The translations under genes and the position numbers were made by a program. The notes beneath the pieces were generated by a model that saw nothing but the letters and a program-made list of their open reading frames with translations, searched no databases and was not told the origin of the DNA. Below are positions 14,353 to 21,060 of a stretch of 26,327 nt of DNA, in pieces. This DNA comes from a virus: positions 1-26,327 of IMG/VR virus record IMGVR_UViG_3300028419_000029; one strand, written 5' to 3'. Position 1 is the stretch's first letter, and each line of letters starts with the position of its first letter.

Positions 14353-15183
14353 TTAACTTATTGTAGGTAAATTAGAATCTGTTAGATTGAAACTAAATGG
14401 TTCAAATGGAACATTCCTTGTTCTTCTACATACAACATCAATACATCCAGTATCTTTATTTGCTTTAAGTGTGTACTGTAATTCTGCCTTTTTTTCTAAC
14501 AGAGACCCCAAATGCCCCGTTGGTTTGTCAGAACCATAGTTACTATGTATAATAGTTACAATATGGCAATTAAATCTTGAGGTAACTTCCATTAACCACT
14601 GTACAACTAAGTTACTGTGCTTTAAATCATTTACATCAGAAACTAAATCAGCAATACCATCTATAACAACTAAACCAATCTTATCTCCATTATCAACCAT
14701 TTGTTGCAACTTATATTCTATGTATTGTCTTCTTGTATTGTAGTTAAGTTCTCTTAAAGAGAATGTTTCATAGAAGTCTGGTATTTTATTATCACCAATC
14801 ATATCAACAACTCTCATAAATACTCTCTTACAATGCCATTTACCTTGCTCTGTATCAAAATGTATTAACTTTCTATTTCCTCTATGTGCTTGTATATCTC
14901 CTATGTAAGATACATCTGCACCAGCATAAGCACCTGCAAGTAATGACATAAAGAATGTCTTATAACTCTTTGGTGGTGCTTGTACGAAACTAAAGTTACC
15001 ATAAGTAGCTAAAGGTATATCGAATTTAGTTAATCCATTCTTACCTCTGTAAATCTTCTCTCCTTTTGTTAAGCAAACAGGAGGTCTATCTATTTTCTCT
15101 GTTAAATCTACAACACATTCATTCTTTTCATCTATGTATTGCATTAATAATTTATCTTCTTCTTCTAATCTAAGGTTATCCAA
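14353..15183 (-). CDS. RecA-like ATPase, RepA/DnaB helicase type (AAA_25), 276 aa
   Basis: A P-loop ATPase of the RecA fold. The modified Walker A 'QAPPKSYKT' is at residues 68-76, the segment 'HFDTEQGK' (108-115) matches the H/D-x-E box typical of RepA-type helicases, Walker B 'LVVIDGIADL' is at 171-180, and a sensor-like 'TIIHSN' is at 210-215. The absence of an N-terminal primase and the 'APPKSYKT' type P-loop point to the AAA_25 (RepA/RSF1010-like) group, which acts as a replicative helicase or helicase loader. It follows SSB and ERF genes in the same direction, the expected place in a replication module. An intrinsic terminator-like hairpin lies between it and the SSB gene. Confidence 0.8.
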   Translation of the reverse strand: MDNLRLEEEDKLLMQYIDEKNECVVDLTEKIDRPPVCLTKGEKIYRGKNGLTKFDIPLATYGNFSFVQAPPKSYKTFFMSLLAGAYAGADVSYIGDIQAHRGNRKLIHFDTEQGKWHCKRVFMRVVDMIGDNKIPDFYETFSLRELNYNTRRQYIEYKLQQMVDNGDKIGLVVIDGIADLVSDVNDLKHSNLVVQWLMEVTSRFNCHIVTIIHSNYGSDKPTGHLGSLLEKKAELQYTLKANKDTGCIDVVCRRTRNVPFEPFSFNLTDSNLPTIS

Positions 15184-15206
15184 ATTAATGTGCTTTAAAG
15201 GTTAAT

Positions 15207-15237
15207 AAAAAATAGGGTAAGCCGAAACCTACCCTAT
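15207..15237 (-). terminator. Terminator-like hairpin between SSB and the ATPase gene
   Basis: On the minus strand ATAGGGTA (15237-15230) pairs with TACCCTAT (15219-15212), followed by a T-run (15212-15207). The 8-bp stem with T-tract has full intrinsic terminator form, although the next gene is only 24 bases further in the same direction. It may attenuate expression of the ATPase. Confidence 0.65.
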
Positions 15238-15252
15238 ACTCAATCCAGTTAG

Positions 15253-15552
15253 TTAGAATAGAAAATCATCATCATTATCTACCACAGATGCAGGTTGTGA
15301 TTGCTCTTCCTTCTCTGCAAGAACAATATTTCCATCAGTCCAGATAACTTTTCCATTACCTAAGTAATTCTTAGGCTCTTTACCTTCTCTTTCTTCTTTT
15401 GATTGAGATACAAAGAAAGAAGCATTGTTACCAAACTTTGTTTCATCGTTAATACTTGCAGTAATGTTAATGTACTGCCCTTTTTTACCCTTGATAATCT
15501 TATCTTTAGGTAGTTTGCTTAAGTCTAAGCTGAAATTTACTAATGCACTCAT
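15253..15552 (-). CDS. ssb: Single-stranded DNA-binding protein, 99 aa
   Basis: 99 aa with an OB-fold-like start ('SALVNFSLDLSKLPKDKIIK', then 'GQYINITASIND' and 'GNNASFFVSQS') and a short acidic C-terminal tail ending DDDFLF, the tip type (acidic residues plus a terminal Phe) that SSBs use to bind partner proteins. It is shorter than bacterial SSB (about 170 aa), as is usual for this class of phage SSB-like proteins. Placed between the ERF annealing protein and the helicase-like ATPase, it completes a recombination/replication set. Confidence 0.7.
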   Translation of the reverse strand: MSALVNFSLDLSKLPKDKIIKGKKGQYINITASINDETKFGNNASFFVSQSKEEREGKEPKNYLGNGKVIWTDGNIVLAEKEEQSQPASVVDNDDDFLF

Positions 15553-15573
15553 AATTTCTGGTTTTAATTTAAT

Positions 15574-15720
15574 TTATAATCCTACGTTAATTGTATTATC
15601 TATTTCTTGTACTAAGTGTCTAAAATCACTTCTTTCTCTTTCGCCTGTTACATCTACTCCATTAATAAGTAACCTGTAATGGTCTTTTTTGTCTGTTCTT
15701 TTTAATTCAAATTTATTCAT
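15574..15720 (-). CDS. Small protein, 48 aa
   Basis: 48 codons from ATG 15720 to TAA 15574, one base after the ERF stop. The product starts MNKFELKRTDKKDHYRLLIN and contains 'GVDVTGERERSDFRHLVQEI'. The compact beta-beta-alpha pattern is protein-like and the junctions are tight. No function can be given. Confidence 0.55.
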   Translation of the reverse strand: MNKFELKRTDKKDHYRLLINGVDVTGERERSDFRHLVQEIDNTINVGL

Positions 15721-15721
15721 A

Positions 15722-16276
15722 TTATTTACTTCTTGATTGTAACATTTGTTTTACAGAGGCTGTAAGCGTATATTTCCTCTCTATCTGCTCTACAGTTACG
15801 CTACCATTTTTAACTGCCTCTAAAGCCTTCTTAAATGGTTCTGTATTGATTTTTAATTGAGGTTTACTACTTCCTTTATGGTCATTTACAGCATCACTAT
15901 CTTTAGTATCATCTATTAATAGTAAGTTACCTAATGCATACTTCTTAGCATAAGATGAAGAACTACCAGTTCTTTGTGGGTTCTGCATACCTTTAGCATC
16001 AAAATCTAATATAGCATAAGCATCAGAACTAATACTGCTAACCTCTTGCTCTTCTAAATCATAGATTGTTGCTGTAGATTTAATAGCTAAATAACCACCT
16101 CTTTCAACTAATTCTTCTGTTATCTTAAACATTGTCTTAGTTTCTTTAGATATTGGCTTAATAGCCTCTAATATATCCTCTGCTGAACGATAATTGTAAT
16201 TACCGAATTTGTTTCTTTGTCCTTTGTGAACGTGTAAAGTTGTTTGTATCAACTGTAGTTTTTCTAAAATGTTCAT
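15722..16276 (-). CDS. erf: ERF-family single-strand annealing protein, 184 aa
   Basis: 184 aa. The N-terminal ERF core includes 'GQRNKFGNYNYRSAEDILEA' (residues ~19-38) and the signature 'MQNPQRTGSSSSYAKKYALG' near residue 100, followed by 'NLLLIDDTKDSDA'. ERF proteins anneal complementary single strands and drive phage recombination and genome circularisation. The C-terminal 45 residues are a linker and helix that may contact SSB. It is directly upstream of the SSB gene, the usual arrangement. Start at 16276 follows the previous stop by 3 bases. Confidence 0.85.
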   Translation of the reverse strand: MNILEKLQLIQTTLHVHKGQRNKFGNYNYRSAEDILEAIKPISKETKTMFKITEELVERGGYLAIKSTATIYDLEEQEVSSISSDAYAILDFDAKGMQNPQRTGSSSSYAKKYALGNLLLIDDTKDSDAVNDHKGSSKPQLKINTEPFKKALEAVKNGSVTVEQIERKYTLTASVKQMLQSRSK

Positions 16277-16279
16277 AAT

Positions 16280-16441
16280 TTAATCTGCTATTGGTTTATT
16301 TAATATTTCACTTCTTACTATTCTTCTGTAGTCTTCTGGACAATCTTCATCAGATAACTCCAAGACATACCTTTCTAACTCTTTAACTCTCTTGTCTAAC
16401 GCTTCTATACGTCTAAACTGAAAATCTACTAATTCTTTCAT
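16280..16441 (-). CDS. Small coiled-coil protein, 53 aa
   Basis: 53 codons from ATG 16441 to TAA 16280, ending 3 bases before the ERF start. The product is a charged helix (VDFQFRRIEALDKRVKELER with a heptad pattern), then DEDCPEDYRR. It overlaps the upstream small gene by 29 bases. Function unknown. Confidence 0.55.
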   Translation of the reverse strand: MKELVDFQFRRIEALDKRVKELERYVLELSDEDCPEDYRRIVRSEILNKPIAD

Positions 16442-16583
16442 TCTCTTCTGTTTTTTTATTAATGTAAACTTGTTTCCATTCGTCTATTAACTTCAATATA
16501 ATAGGACTTTGTGTTTTTCTGTAGTCAGAGTGTAGTTGTAATATATGTTCTCTTACTCTGTCTGTTGATTGTAATTTACTCAT
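16413..16583 (-). CDS. Small protein, 56 aa
   Basis: The frame is open from 16610, but the start at ATG 16583 is preferred because it gives an 8-base overlap with the stop of the upstream gene (GATGAGTAA junction), in keeping with other genes of this cluster. The product is 56 aa and basic, helical (STDRVREHILQLHSDYRKTQ). No family recognised. Confidence 0.5.
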   Translation of the reverse strand: MSKLQSTDRVREHILQLHSDYRKTQSPIILKLIDEWKQVYINKKTEENERISRFSV

Positions 16584-16758
16584 CGTTAAATAATTTATAT
16601 TGTGATTCATCTAATTCTTCCCAAAAATACAATTTGTCTATTGTGTTATTAATGTCTTTATTAATCTGCTTTCTCTTTAGTAGAAGATTATCTAATTTTG
16701 TGTGTAACTTATTTATTTTAGAGTTTATCTCTTCTAATGTGTATGTCTTGCTACTCAT
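16576..16758 (-). CDS. Small coiled-coil protein, 60 aa
   Basis: 60 aa, almost all helix with heptad-like Leu/Ile spacing (LEEINSKINKLHTKLDNLLL, then KRKQINKDINNTIDKLYF). It overlaps both neighbours by 8 bases. Function unknown; likely a dimerising accessory protein. Confidence 0.6.
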   Translation of the reverse strand: MSSKTYTLEEINSKINKLHTKLDNLLLKRKQINKDINNTIDKLYFWEELDESQYKLFNDE

Positions 16759-16909
16759 AATTCTTATATTTATCTGCCATAGTTAAATAAAACTTATCAT
16801 CTTTAGATAACTTTAAACTTAAATAATCATTCATTACATTAGTTCTCTTAACACCTCTTGGTAAATTATCTATAAGTTGTGCTAATCTCTGTATTAATAG
16901 TTTCTTCAT
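16751..16909 (-). CDS. Small basic protein, 52 aa, first gene of an early operon
   Basis: 52 codons from ATG 16909 to TAG 16751. The product is basic and helical (KKLLIQRLAQLIDNLPRGVK, then TNVMNDYLSLKLSKDDKFY). It lies 24 bases downstream of a consensus promoter and overlaps the next gene by 8 bases. Function unknown. Confidence 0.55.
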   Translation of the reverse strand: MKKLLIQRLAQLIDNLPRGVKRTNVMNDYLSLKLSKDDKFYLTMADKYKNYE

Positions 16910-16932
16910 AATTTATTGTTTTGATTATGATA

Positions 16933-16966
16933 CAAATCTAAGGCTTTATTTCTTATTAATTGTTAA
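16933..16966 (-). promoter_or_regulatory. Promoter TTAACA-N20-TAGATTTG
   Basis: On the minus strand TTAACA (16966-16961), 20 bases, TAGATTTG (16940-16933). Same structure as the promoter at 17955 and the plus-strand one at 25652. It feeds the small-gene, ERF and SSB operon. Confidence 0.7.
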
Positions 16967-16984
16967 AGAAAACTTAAAAAAGTG

Positions 16985-17434
16985 TTAAAAGAATAATAAC
17001 TCTGGTTTCTTAATATAGTTATCAGTGTCAAAATAAATACTTTCATTAAATAAGTGTATTCTTTCTATTCTATGAAGAATAAGTTGTTTTACAAGTCTAA
17101 ACCTTTGATTAGGGTTAATACATCTAAATTTAACAGCTTTACCTAACCTATGTGCACTATCAGTATTTAATCTAATCTTATCTGCATAAGTCTTAGAAGT
17201 GTAACCTAACTCTATGAATGCTTGTAACCTTTCTTTTCTTAATGCTTCATCTAATATAAACACAGGTTCACTTTCCATAAACATTTTACCACTACCTAAC
17301 TTATCTGGACTATCGAACATAGACCATTTAAGCACTTTTAAGCCTTCTGTATCCATTTCTTTAGTATAAGCATCTGTATAGTTTACTTCGTGCTGATACT
17401 TGATTAAATCCTTTCTTTTACTGTACCAACTCAT
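16985..17434 (-). CDS. Degenerate M15 peptidase-like protein, 149 aa
   Basis: 149 aa. The segment 'LNTDSAHRLGKAVKFRC' (residues ~92-108) matches the zinc peptidase M15 pattern S-x-H-x-x-G-x-A-x-D, but the metal-binding Asp is replaced by Lys. The later H-x-D site corresponds to 'SIYFDTDN', with Phe in place of His. Upstream, 'DSPDKLGSGKMFMESEPVFI' and 'LQAFIELGYTSKTYADKIRL' fit the helix pattern of the family. I infer an M15-like fold that has lost catalytic zinc binding. It sits in the early operon, far from the lysis genes, which suggests a non-lytic, perhaps binding, role. It could also be an unrelated phage family with a chance motif. Confidence 0.5.
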   Translation of the reverse strand: MSWYSKRKDLIKYQHEVNYTDAYTKEMDTEGLKVLKWSMFDSPDKLGSGKMFMESEPVFILDEALRKERLQAFIELGYTSKTYADKIRLNTDSAHRLGKAVKFRCINPNQRFRLVKQLILHRIERIHLFNESIYFDTDNYIKKPELLFF

Positions 17435-17439
17435 AAGTA

Positions 17440-17673
17440 TTATCTATCTATTCGTTCTCTAATATACTCTTTCTGCTTTTGCTCTAAATAAGCTATCTCT
17501 CTTTGCAGATAATCTAATGCTTTACGCAAGTCTTGTAATTCATCATCTTTTTTACCTGCTCTTGCTACGTATTTAAGTATGTTACCTCTGTTAAAGTTAA
17601 GAGCGTAATCTTTACACACGTCTATAATATCGTAATCTTTACCTGTTTCATAATGTAATTGTGTACTTCTCAT
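17440..17673 (-). CDS. DUF3310 (SaV-like nucleotide kinase-type) protein, 77 aa
   Basis: 77 aa made almost entirely of the DUF3310 motif: 'DYDIIDVCKDYALNFNRGNI' continuing 'LKYVARAGKK', then 'LQDLRKALDYLQREI'. The L-x-F-x-x-G-N-x-x-K-Y-x-x-R-A-G-x-K pattern is diagnostic. DUF3310 proteins are common in phage replication regions and have been called nucleotide kinase-like, with no proven role for this short form. The ATG overlaps the stop of the tiny membrane peptide gene by 4 bases. Confidence 0.85.
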   Translation of the reverse strand: MRSTQLHYETGKDYDIIDVCKDYALNFNRGNILKYVARAGKKDDELQDLRKALDYLQREIAYLEQKQKEYIRERIDR

Positions 17674-17738
17674 ATTTTTCTTGTTTTTAAGTATGCTACA
17701 ATAAATAGCACTATTAATATTATTAATACTGTTTTCAT
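17670..17738 (-). CDS. 22-aa single-membrane-span peptide
   Basis: A 22-codon gene (MKTVLIILIVLFIVAYLKTR plus KI) from ATG 17738 to TGA 17670. It overlaps the upstream stop and the downstream start by 4 bases each (ATGA at both ends), which is good evidence for real coupled translation despite its size. The product is one hydrophobic helix with a basic C-terminal end, so it would insert in the cytoplasmic membrane. A holin is normally larger; an early membrane peptide acting on a host protein is possible. Confidence 0.6.
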   Translation of the reverse strand: MKTVLIILIVLFIVAYLKTRKI

Positions 17739-17917
17739 AATTCTCTTAAATATTCTCTTATTCTTGATTCACTTAAATTAAGAATGTAAGCAATATCTTT
17801 AACAGATGCGTTATACTTTGATTTTAATAAGTTAGCTTTATTAGCTTTCTCTTGTGTTTCTGCGTTTACAATCTTTGTGTATTCTCCTGTTGCAGAGTTC
17901 CAATTTGTTCCTTTCAT
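17735..17917 (-). CDS. Small helix-turn-helix protein, 60 aa
   Basis: 60 aa. The C-terminal half 'YNASVKDIAYILNLSESRIR' plus 'EYLREL' is a typical helix-turn-helix: first helix, turn at N-L-S, recognition helix ESRIREYLR. The N-terminal 30 residues are polar. It is the first gene after a consensus promoter whose -33 element is covered by a perfect dyad, so autoregulation is plausible. Confidence 0.65.
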   Translation of the reverse strand: MKGTNWNSATGEYTKIVNAETQEKANKANLLKSKYNASVKDIAYILNLSESRIREYLREL

Positions 17918-17954
17918 TTTATTTATATATTAATGTTATTGTTATTTCACACTA

Positions 17955-17988
17955 CAAATCTACAGATTATTTTATTAATAAGTGTTAA
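17955..17988 (-). promoter_or_regulatory. Promoter TTAACA-N20-TAGATTTG
   Basis: On the minus strand TTAACA (17988-17983), 20 bases, TAGATTTG (17962-17955), 38 bases ahead of the HTH gene start. Confidence 0.7.
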
Positions 17989-17999
17989 CGAAACGTTAA
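17985..17999. promoter_or_regulatory. Operator-like dyad TTAACG-AAA-CGTTAA
   Basis: A perfect 6-bp inverted repeat with a 3-base spacer overlaps the -33 element of the promoter at 17955-17988 and the last codons of the upstream gene. A protein bound here would block that promoter. The nearest DNA-binding candidate is the 60-aa HTH protein. Confidence 0.55.
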
Positions 18000-18394
18000 A
18001 AAAGTTTTTTCATTGAAGCAAGACCTTCTTTTAGCACATAACTATACTTTGTTATCTTACTGTTTTTATTGAAGTCTGTTGTCTTAGGACACTTAAAAGG
18101 TATTGGATTACTATTTAAAATAACACCTATATTTTTAGTTATATTAAATATGTATATCCCTTTTTCATCTGTAACAACATAGATGAATATTTTGTCTTTT
18201 AATTGAGATGACTGGTAGTTCTTAAACAGTTTAAGGCATTCTATTAGCTTATCACTATAATACTTTCTTCTGTTCTTTATCTCAACAATATAATTACTAT
18301 CTTCAGCATCATAGGAACTAAAACTATCCTTACAAAGAATAAGATTAGTTCCATAGTTACTGTTTATGAAATCTATAGTTGATTTCTCGTTCAT
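17996..18394 (-). CDS. PD-(D/E)XK nuclease-like protein, 132 aa
   Basis: 132 aa. Residues 27-48 read 'SYDAEDSNYIVEIKNRRKYY', which fits the core of restriction-like nucleases: D near 29-32, then E-x-K in 'VEIKNR' on the second strand. Next comes the helix 'DKLIECLKLFK' and the strand 'KIFIYVVTDEKGIYIFNI'. The order alpha-beta-beta-alpha-beta is right for the fold. It directly follows a GIY-YIG gene, and small proteins of this kind often accompany homing endonuclease genes in phages. Substrate unknown. Confidence 0.5.
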   Translation of the reverse strand: MNEKSTIDFINSNYGTNLILCKDSFSSYDAEDSNYIVEIKNRRKYYSDKLIECLKLFKNYQSSQLKDKIFIYVVTDEKGIYIFNITKNIGVILNSNPIPFKCPKTTDFNKNSKITKYSYVLKEGLASMKKLF

Positions 18395-18397
18395 TAA

Positions 18398-18979
18398 TTA
18401 AATTCTTTCAAAAATTAGACCTTTAACTTCTTTATATATTCCTCTTAAGTGTTTTGATAAGTAGCTATTGTCTATATTGTAATACCTACCAGCTTCTCTC
18501 ACACTAAAGAACTCCTTACCATCATTAACACATCTAACACCGTGCTTTACGCACGGATTATTTTCTCTGTTTCTTTTCGATGTACTATTTGATAGTTTTT
18601 TTATGTATTCTACATTACTTCTAAAAGACTCTACTTGCTTTTTTATACTCAACGGAGTGTGATTACTAACACCTTTTCTCATTTTAGACATTTTCTTTCT
18701 TGTTTCTTCTGAGAATCTTGGATGGTCACCTCCAGAAGAAAGATTACATAAATTACTAAGTCCTATCTCTGAAATTATAAACTCTTCTAACTCTAAGGCT
18801 TCATCAATAGATAGTTTACTTGCAACAACATCAACAATGTAACCGTATTTGTTAACAGTATTAACCCAGTGATTAGTTCTTCCGTGTTTATGTTTAGCTC
18901 TTTTTAAACTACCCATACCAACATAAAAAATCTCATTATTTGTTTTTTTTCTATGCAAGTAAACTACCTTATTGTTCAT
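18398..18979 (-). CDS. GIY-YIG homing endonuclease with NUMOD DNA-binding modules, 193 aa
   Basis: The GIY-YIG domain occupies residues 1-85: 'VVYLHRKK' and 'IFYVGMGSLKRA' give the two halves (with the common V-G-M-G variant and the Arg at 27), and 'DEALELEEFIISEIG' supplies the Glu. NUMOD3-like repeats follow ('RFSEETRKKMSKMRKG', ~88-103), and the C-terminus has a NUMOD1-like helix-turn-helix ('KEFFSVREAGRYYNIDNSYL', ~154-175). A free-standing endonuclease placed one base after the metallophosphoesterase stop and three bases before the next gene. Confidence 0.85.
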   Translation of the reverse strand: MNNKVVYLHRKKTNNEIFYVGMGSLKRAKHKHGRTNHWVNTVNKYGYIVDVVASKLSIDEALELEEFIISEIGLSNLCNLSSGGDHPRFSEETRKKMSKMRKGVSNHTPLSIKKQVESFRSNVEYIKKLSNSTSKRNRENNPCVKHGVRCVNDGKEFFSVREAGRYYNIDNSYLSKHLRGIYKEVKGLIFERI

Positions 18980-18980
18980 A

Positions 18981-19733
18981 CTACTTAAATTTAGATTTCT
19001 TCCCGTATTTTTCTAATTGCATTGGTACAGCTATAGCAGTGTGACCACCTATTACAACTCCACAGCCGATTGCTGGTTTTTTACCAGCTTTAGCGTAAGC
19101 GAAAGCATATCTCTCGTGGTCTATTCCACACCCACACTGTAGTCCAAAAACTCTTGAGTTATTACCTACCATATACTCTGAATAAAGCTGAGTATGCAAG
19201 TGACCTTGAACTGTAGACTGCATATCCATCTTAGCCCTGCTTCTGGCAGTACCACCTTCACCGTGAACATACTTAACACCATCAATCTCTGTAGATACTT
19301 TAAAATCCCAATTAGGCACCTCTAAAACATCATTATAATCTTTTATCCACTTCTTAGGTATACCACCTGTTTGTGCCTTACGAGCCACCATACGAGTATG
19401 ATTACCTATCATAACTTCAACGTTAGGAAATTGCTTATAATACCTATTTAATCTCTTGATAGCTAAATCTAACTCATCTCCACCACCTAAACCATCAGCA
19501 TCTGTTTCGTGATAGCTTGAGTAATGATTATCAATCTCATCTCCAATATGTATAACTCTATTACAATTATACTTATTGTAAGTATCTACTAAGAAGTCTA
19601 AATAAGTATCTAAGTCAAAAGGACAATGTGTGTCTCCTATAACTAATACTCTTGATTCTTGATTGTTCTGCCTGTAATTCATAAGCATTTGTTCTTCGTC
19701 TTTAGATAGACGATACCTGTTTGAACGATTCAT
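18981..19733 (-). CDS. Calcineurin-like metallophosphoesterase, 250 aa
   Basis: All metal-binding motifs are in order: 'VIGDTHCPFD' (GDTH at 33-36), 'HIGDEID' (64-68), 'IGNHTR' (110-112), 'YVHGEGG' (~157-163) and 'VQGHLHTQ' (~176-183). Phage enzymes of this family remove phosphate from DNA ends, nucleotides or host proteins; the substrate cannot be read from sequence. Length is normal for the phage group. The start at 19733 overlaps the exonuclease end by 32 bases; a later Met (residue 16) would remove the overlap but would leave out part of the N-terminal helix. It follows the exonuclease directly, suggesting joint action on DNA. Confidence 0.85.
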   Translation of the reverse strand: MNRSNRYRLSKDEEQMLMNYRQNNQESRVLVIGDTHCPFDLDTYLDFLVDTYNKYNCNRVIHIGDEIDNHYSSYHETDADGLGGGDELDLAIKRLNRYYKQFPNVEVMIGNHTRMVARKAQTGGIPKKWIKDYNDVLEVPNWDFKVSTEIDGVKYVHGEGGTARSRAKMDMQSTVQGHLHTQLYSEYMVGNNSRVFGLQCGCGIDHERYAFAYAKAGKKPAIGCGVVIGGHTAIAVPMQLEKYGKKSKFK

Positions 19734-20433
19734 ACTGTTTGATTTTTTTTACGTTAGTTACTAATTTTAACATTTTTTTACATTCATTAAATTTATCTTT
19801 AGCTTCATCTTTATAGAACTCTAAAAATAAACTATAAACTCTTCTGATTAAAGCAAACTCTGTTTTAGCACCTTTAAGTATTTTATGTGCTTTAGCTTTA
19901 CCATAACCTTTAAAGTATTTTACATTATCAGCAGTATCTCCCATTATCATTTGATGATAAAAGTTATACTTAGCCTCAAAATCTTCTATCTTAACCAACT
20001 CTCTTCTGGAGTAGTAAGTATCAAAAAACCAACAAGGAAATTGCTTGTAGTCTTTATCATTAGCAGCGATAATTACATTATTCTCACCTAATTCATCGCA
20101 AGATTGTTTCCATAAGGTAGCAACAACATCATCTGTTTCATAACCATCAACCCAATAAGAATTAAACTCTTTTTTTACGTGATTATGTAACTCTGACAAA
20201 AATGCAGGTCTTTCTTGTGTTCTATTAGCCTTGTATTGCTTATTTAAAGCCACTCTAAAGTTGTTTTTAGAGCCATTGCATATCCAAATATCATCGAACT
20301 CACAAATGTCGCTTAAATCCTTTAAAACGTAGCCTAAATAGTTATCAAACTTATTCTTAGCCTCATCTAATGTTTCTACATTAAAACAAGCTGAATAAAT
20401 TAAAGAATCTGCATCTAATATTAGTCTGATAAC
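19702..20433 (-). pseudogene. 5'-3' exonuclease (FEN/PIN family), start codon lost to an HNH insertion
   Basis: The frame is open from 20433 to 19702 and encodes a T5/T7-type 5'-3' exonuclease: 'LILDADSLIYSACF' with the first metal Asp, 'YKANR', 'GYETDDVVATL' (E-x-D-D), 'ANDKDYKQF', and the H3TH motif 'MGDTADNVKYFKGYGKAKAH'. Such enzymes remove RNA primers and flaps. The codons before LILD are TAA GTT ATC AGA CTA, with no ATG, GTG or TTG until GTG at 20253, which lies after the first active-site Asp. The missing 'ATG CGA TTA ATA TTA GAT' is found 629 bases upstream, at the start of the HNH frame. The gene was therefore split at codon 6-7. It is either inactive or started in an unusual way; the lack of any decay in the rest of the frame suggests recent insertion or remaining expression. 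Confidence 0.75.
20412..20423. repeat. Direct repeat copy 2 (TAATATTAGATG) at the HNH insertion
   Basis: The 12-bp sequence CATCTAATATTA (plus strand) is identical to 21041-21052. It encodes part of the exonuclease N-terminus and marks the downstream border of the inserted HNH gene. Confidence 0.8.
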
Positions 20434-21038
20434 TTACCTCCTTTCTTTAAATTATCTTCAGCCCATAAGGGTTGTAAATTAGTGTAATGACATAATCTAA
20501 TTAATTCTTCTTCTGTGTTAGCAGATGATAGTGGCACTATATGGTCTATATGCCATTCAGACCTGTTATCCCAATTCATACCAGTTGTAAATTGATTTTC
20601 TAAGTGTATTTTTAAACCATAATAATCAATACCTATTATCTCGTGTGTTTTACTTTTCTTAGTGTAACCTCTTTTTTTTAATGCCCTTGAAGTATATGTT
20701 GATATATCACGCCTTAATCTGTATAGAATATCCGTTTTTTTTCGCTCTCTATTCCTTTTGTTTATTCTCTGTTTATTTTCTTGATACCACTTCTTACTAT
20801 ACTCACTTTGGTATTTAGCTAAACTTTCTTTGTTTTTTTTACGATATTCCTTATTTCTCTTACTTAATCTCTCTTTGTTTTTTAACCAATAATCTTTATT
20901 ATATTTATCTCTCTTTTCAATATCCCTTGATAACGAATCACATTTTTTACAAGAAGGTCTATACCCATCTTTAAATATTTTACCCTTATAAAATAAGGAG
21001 AAACTTTTTAGTTCTTTGCATTTACTGCATTTTTTCAT
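20421..21038 (-). CDS. HNH homing endonuclease inserted in the exonuclease gene
   Basis: The frame is open from ATG 21059, but the first seven codons (MRLILDE) are the captured start of the exonuclease. The genuine HNH start is likely ATG 21038 (MKKCSKCKELKSF). Residues 4-30 form a CxxC...CxxC zinc finger. The middle is a long basic region of Lys/Arg/Asn-rich repeats. The C-terminal HNH nuclease is clear: 'EWHIDHIVPLSSANTEEELI', then 'LCHYTNLQPLWAEDNLKKGG'. The product is about 205 aa. It ends with TAA at 20423-20421, inside the repeated 12-bp sequence. Translation may start at either ATG; the upstream one uses the old exonuclease leader. Confidence 0.85.
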   Translation of the reverse strand: MKKCSKCKELKSFSLFYKGKIFKDGYRPSCKKCDSLSRDIEKRDKYNKDYWLKNKERLSKRNKEYRKKNKESLAKYQSEYSKKWYQENKQRINKRNRERKKTDILYRLRRDISTYTSRALKKRGYTKKSKTHEIIGIDYYGLKIHLENQFTTGMNWDNRSEWHIDHIVPLSSANTEEELIRLCHYTNLQPLWAEDNLKKGGKLSD

Positions 21039-21040
21039 TT

Positions 21041-21052
21041 CATCTAATATTA
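21041..21052. repeat. Direct repeat copy 1 (TAATATTAGATG) at the HNH insertion
   Basis: Identical 12 bp to 20412-20423, 629 bases apart. It carries codons 3-7 of the original exonuclease start, which begins at ATG 21059-21057. Confidence 0.8.
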
Positions 21053-21060
21053 ATCGCATC

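Noticed and set aside
20412-21059. Intron or intein around the HNH gene
   Set aside because: The 629-base insert is almost wholly HNH coding sequence, leaving no ribozyme; the boundaries lack U before and G at the end in a frame-preserving position; the HNH frame ends in a stop, so no intein.
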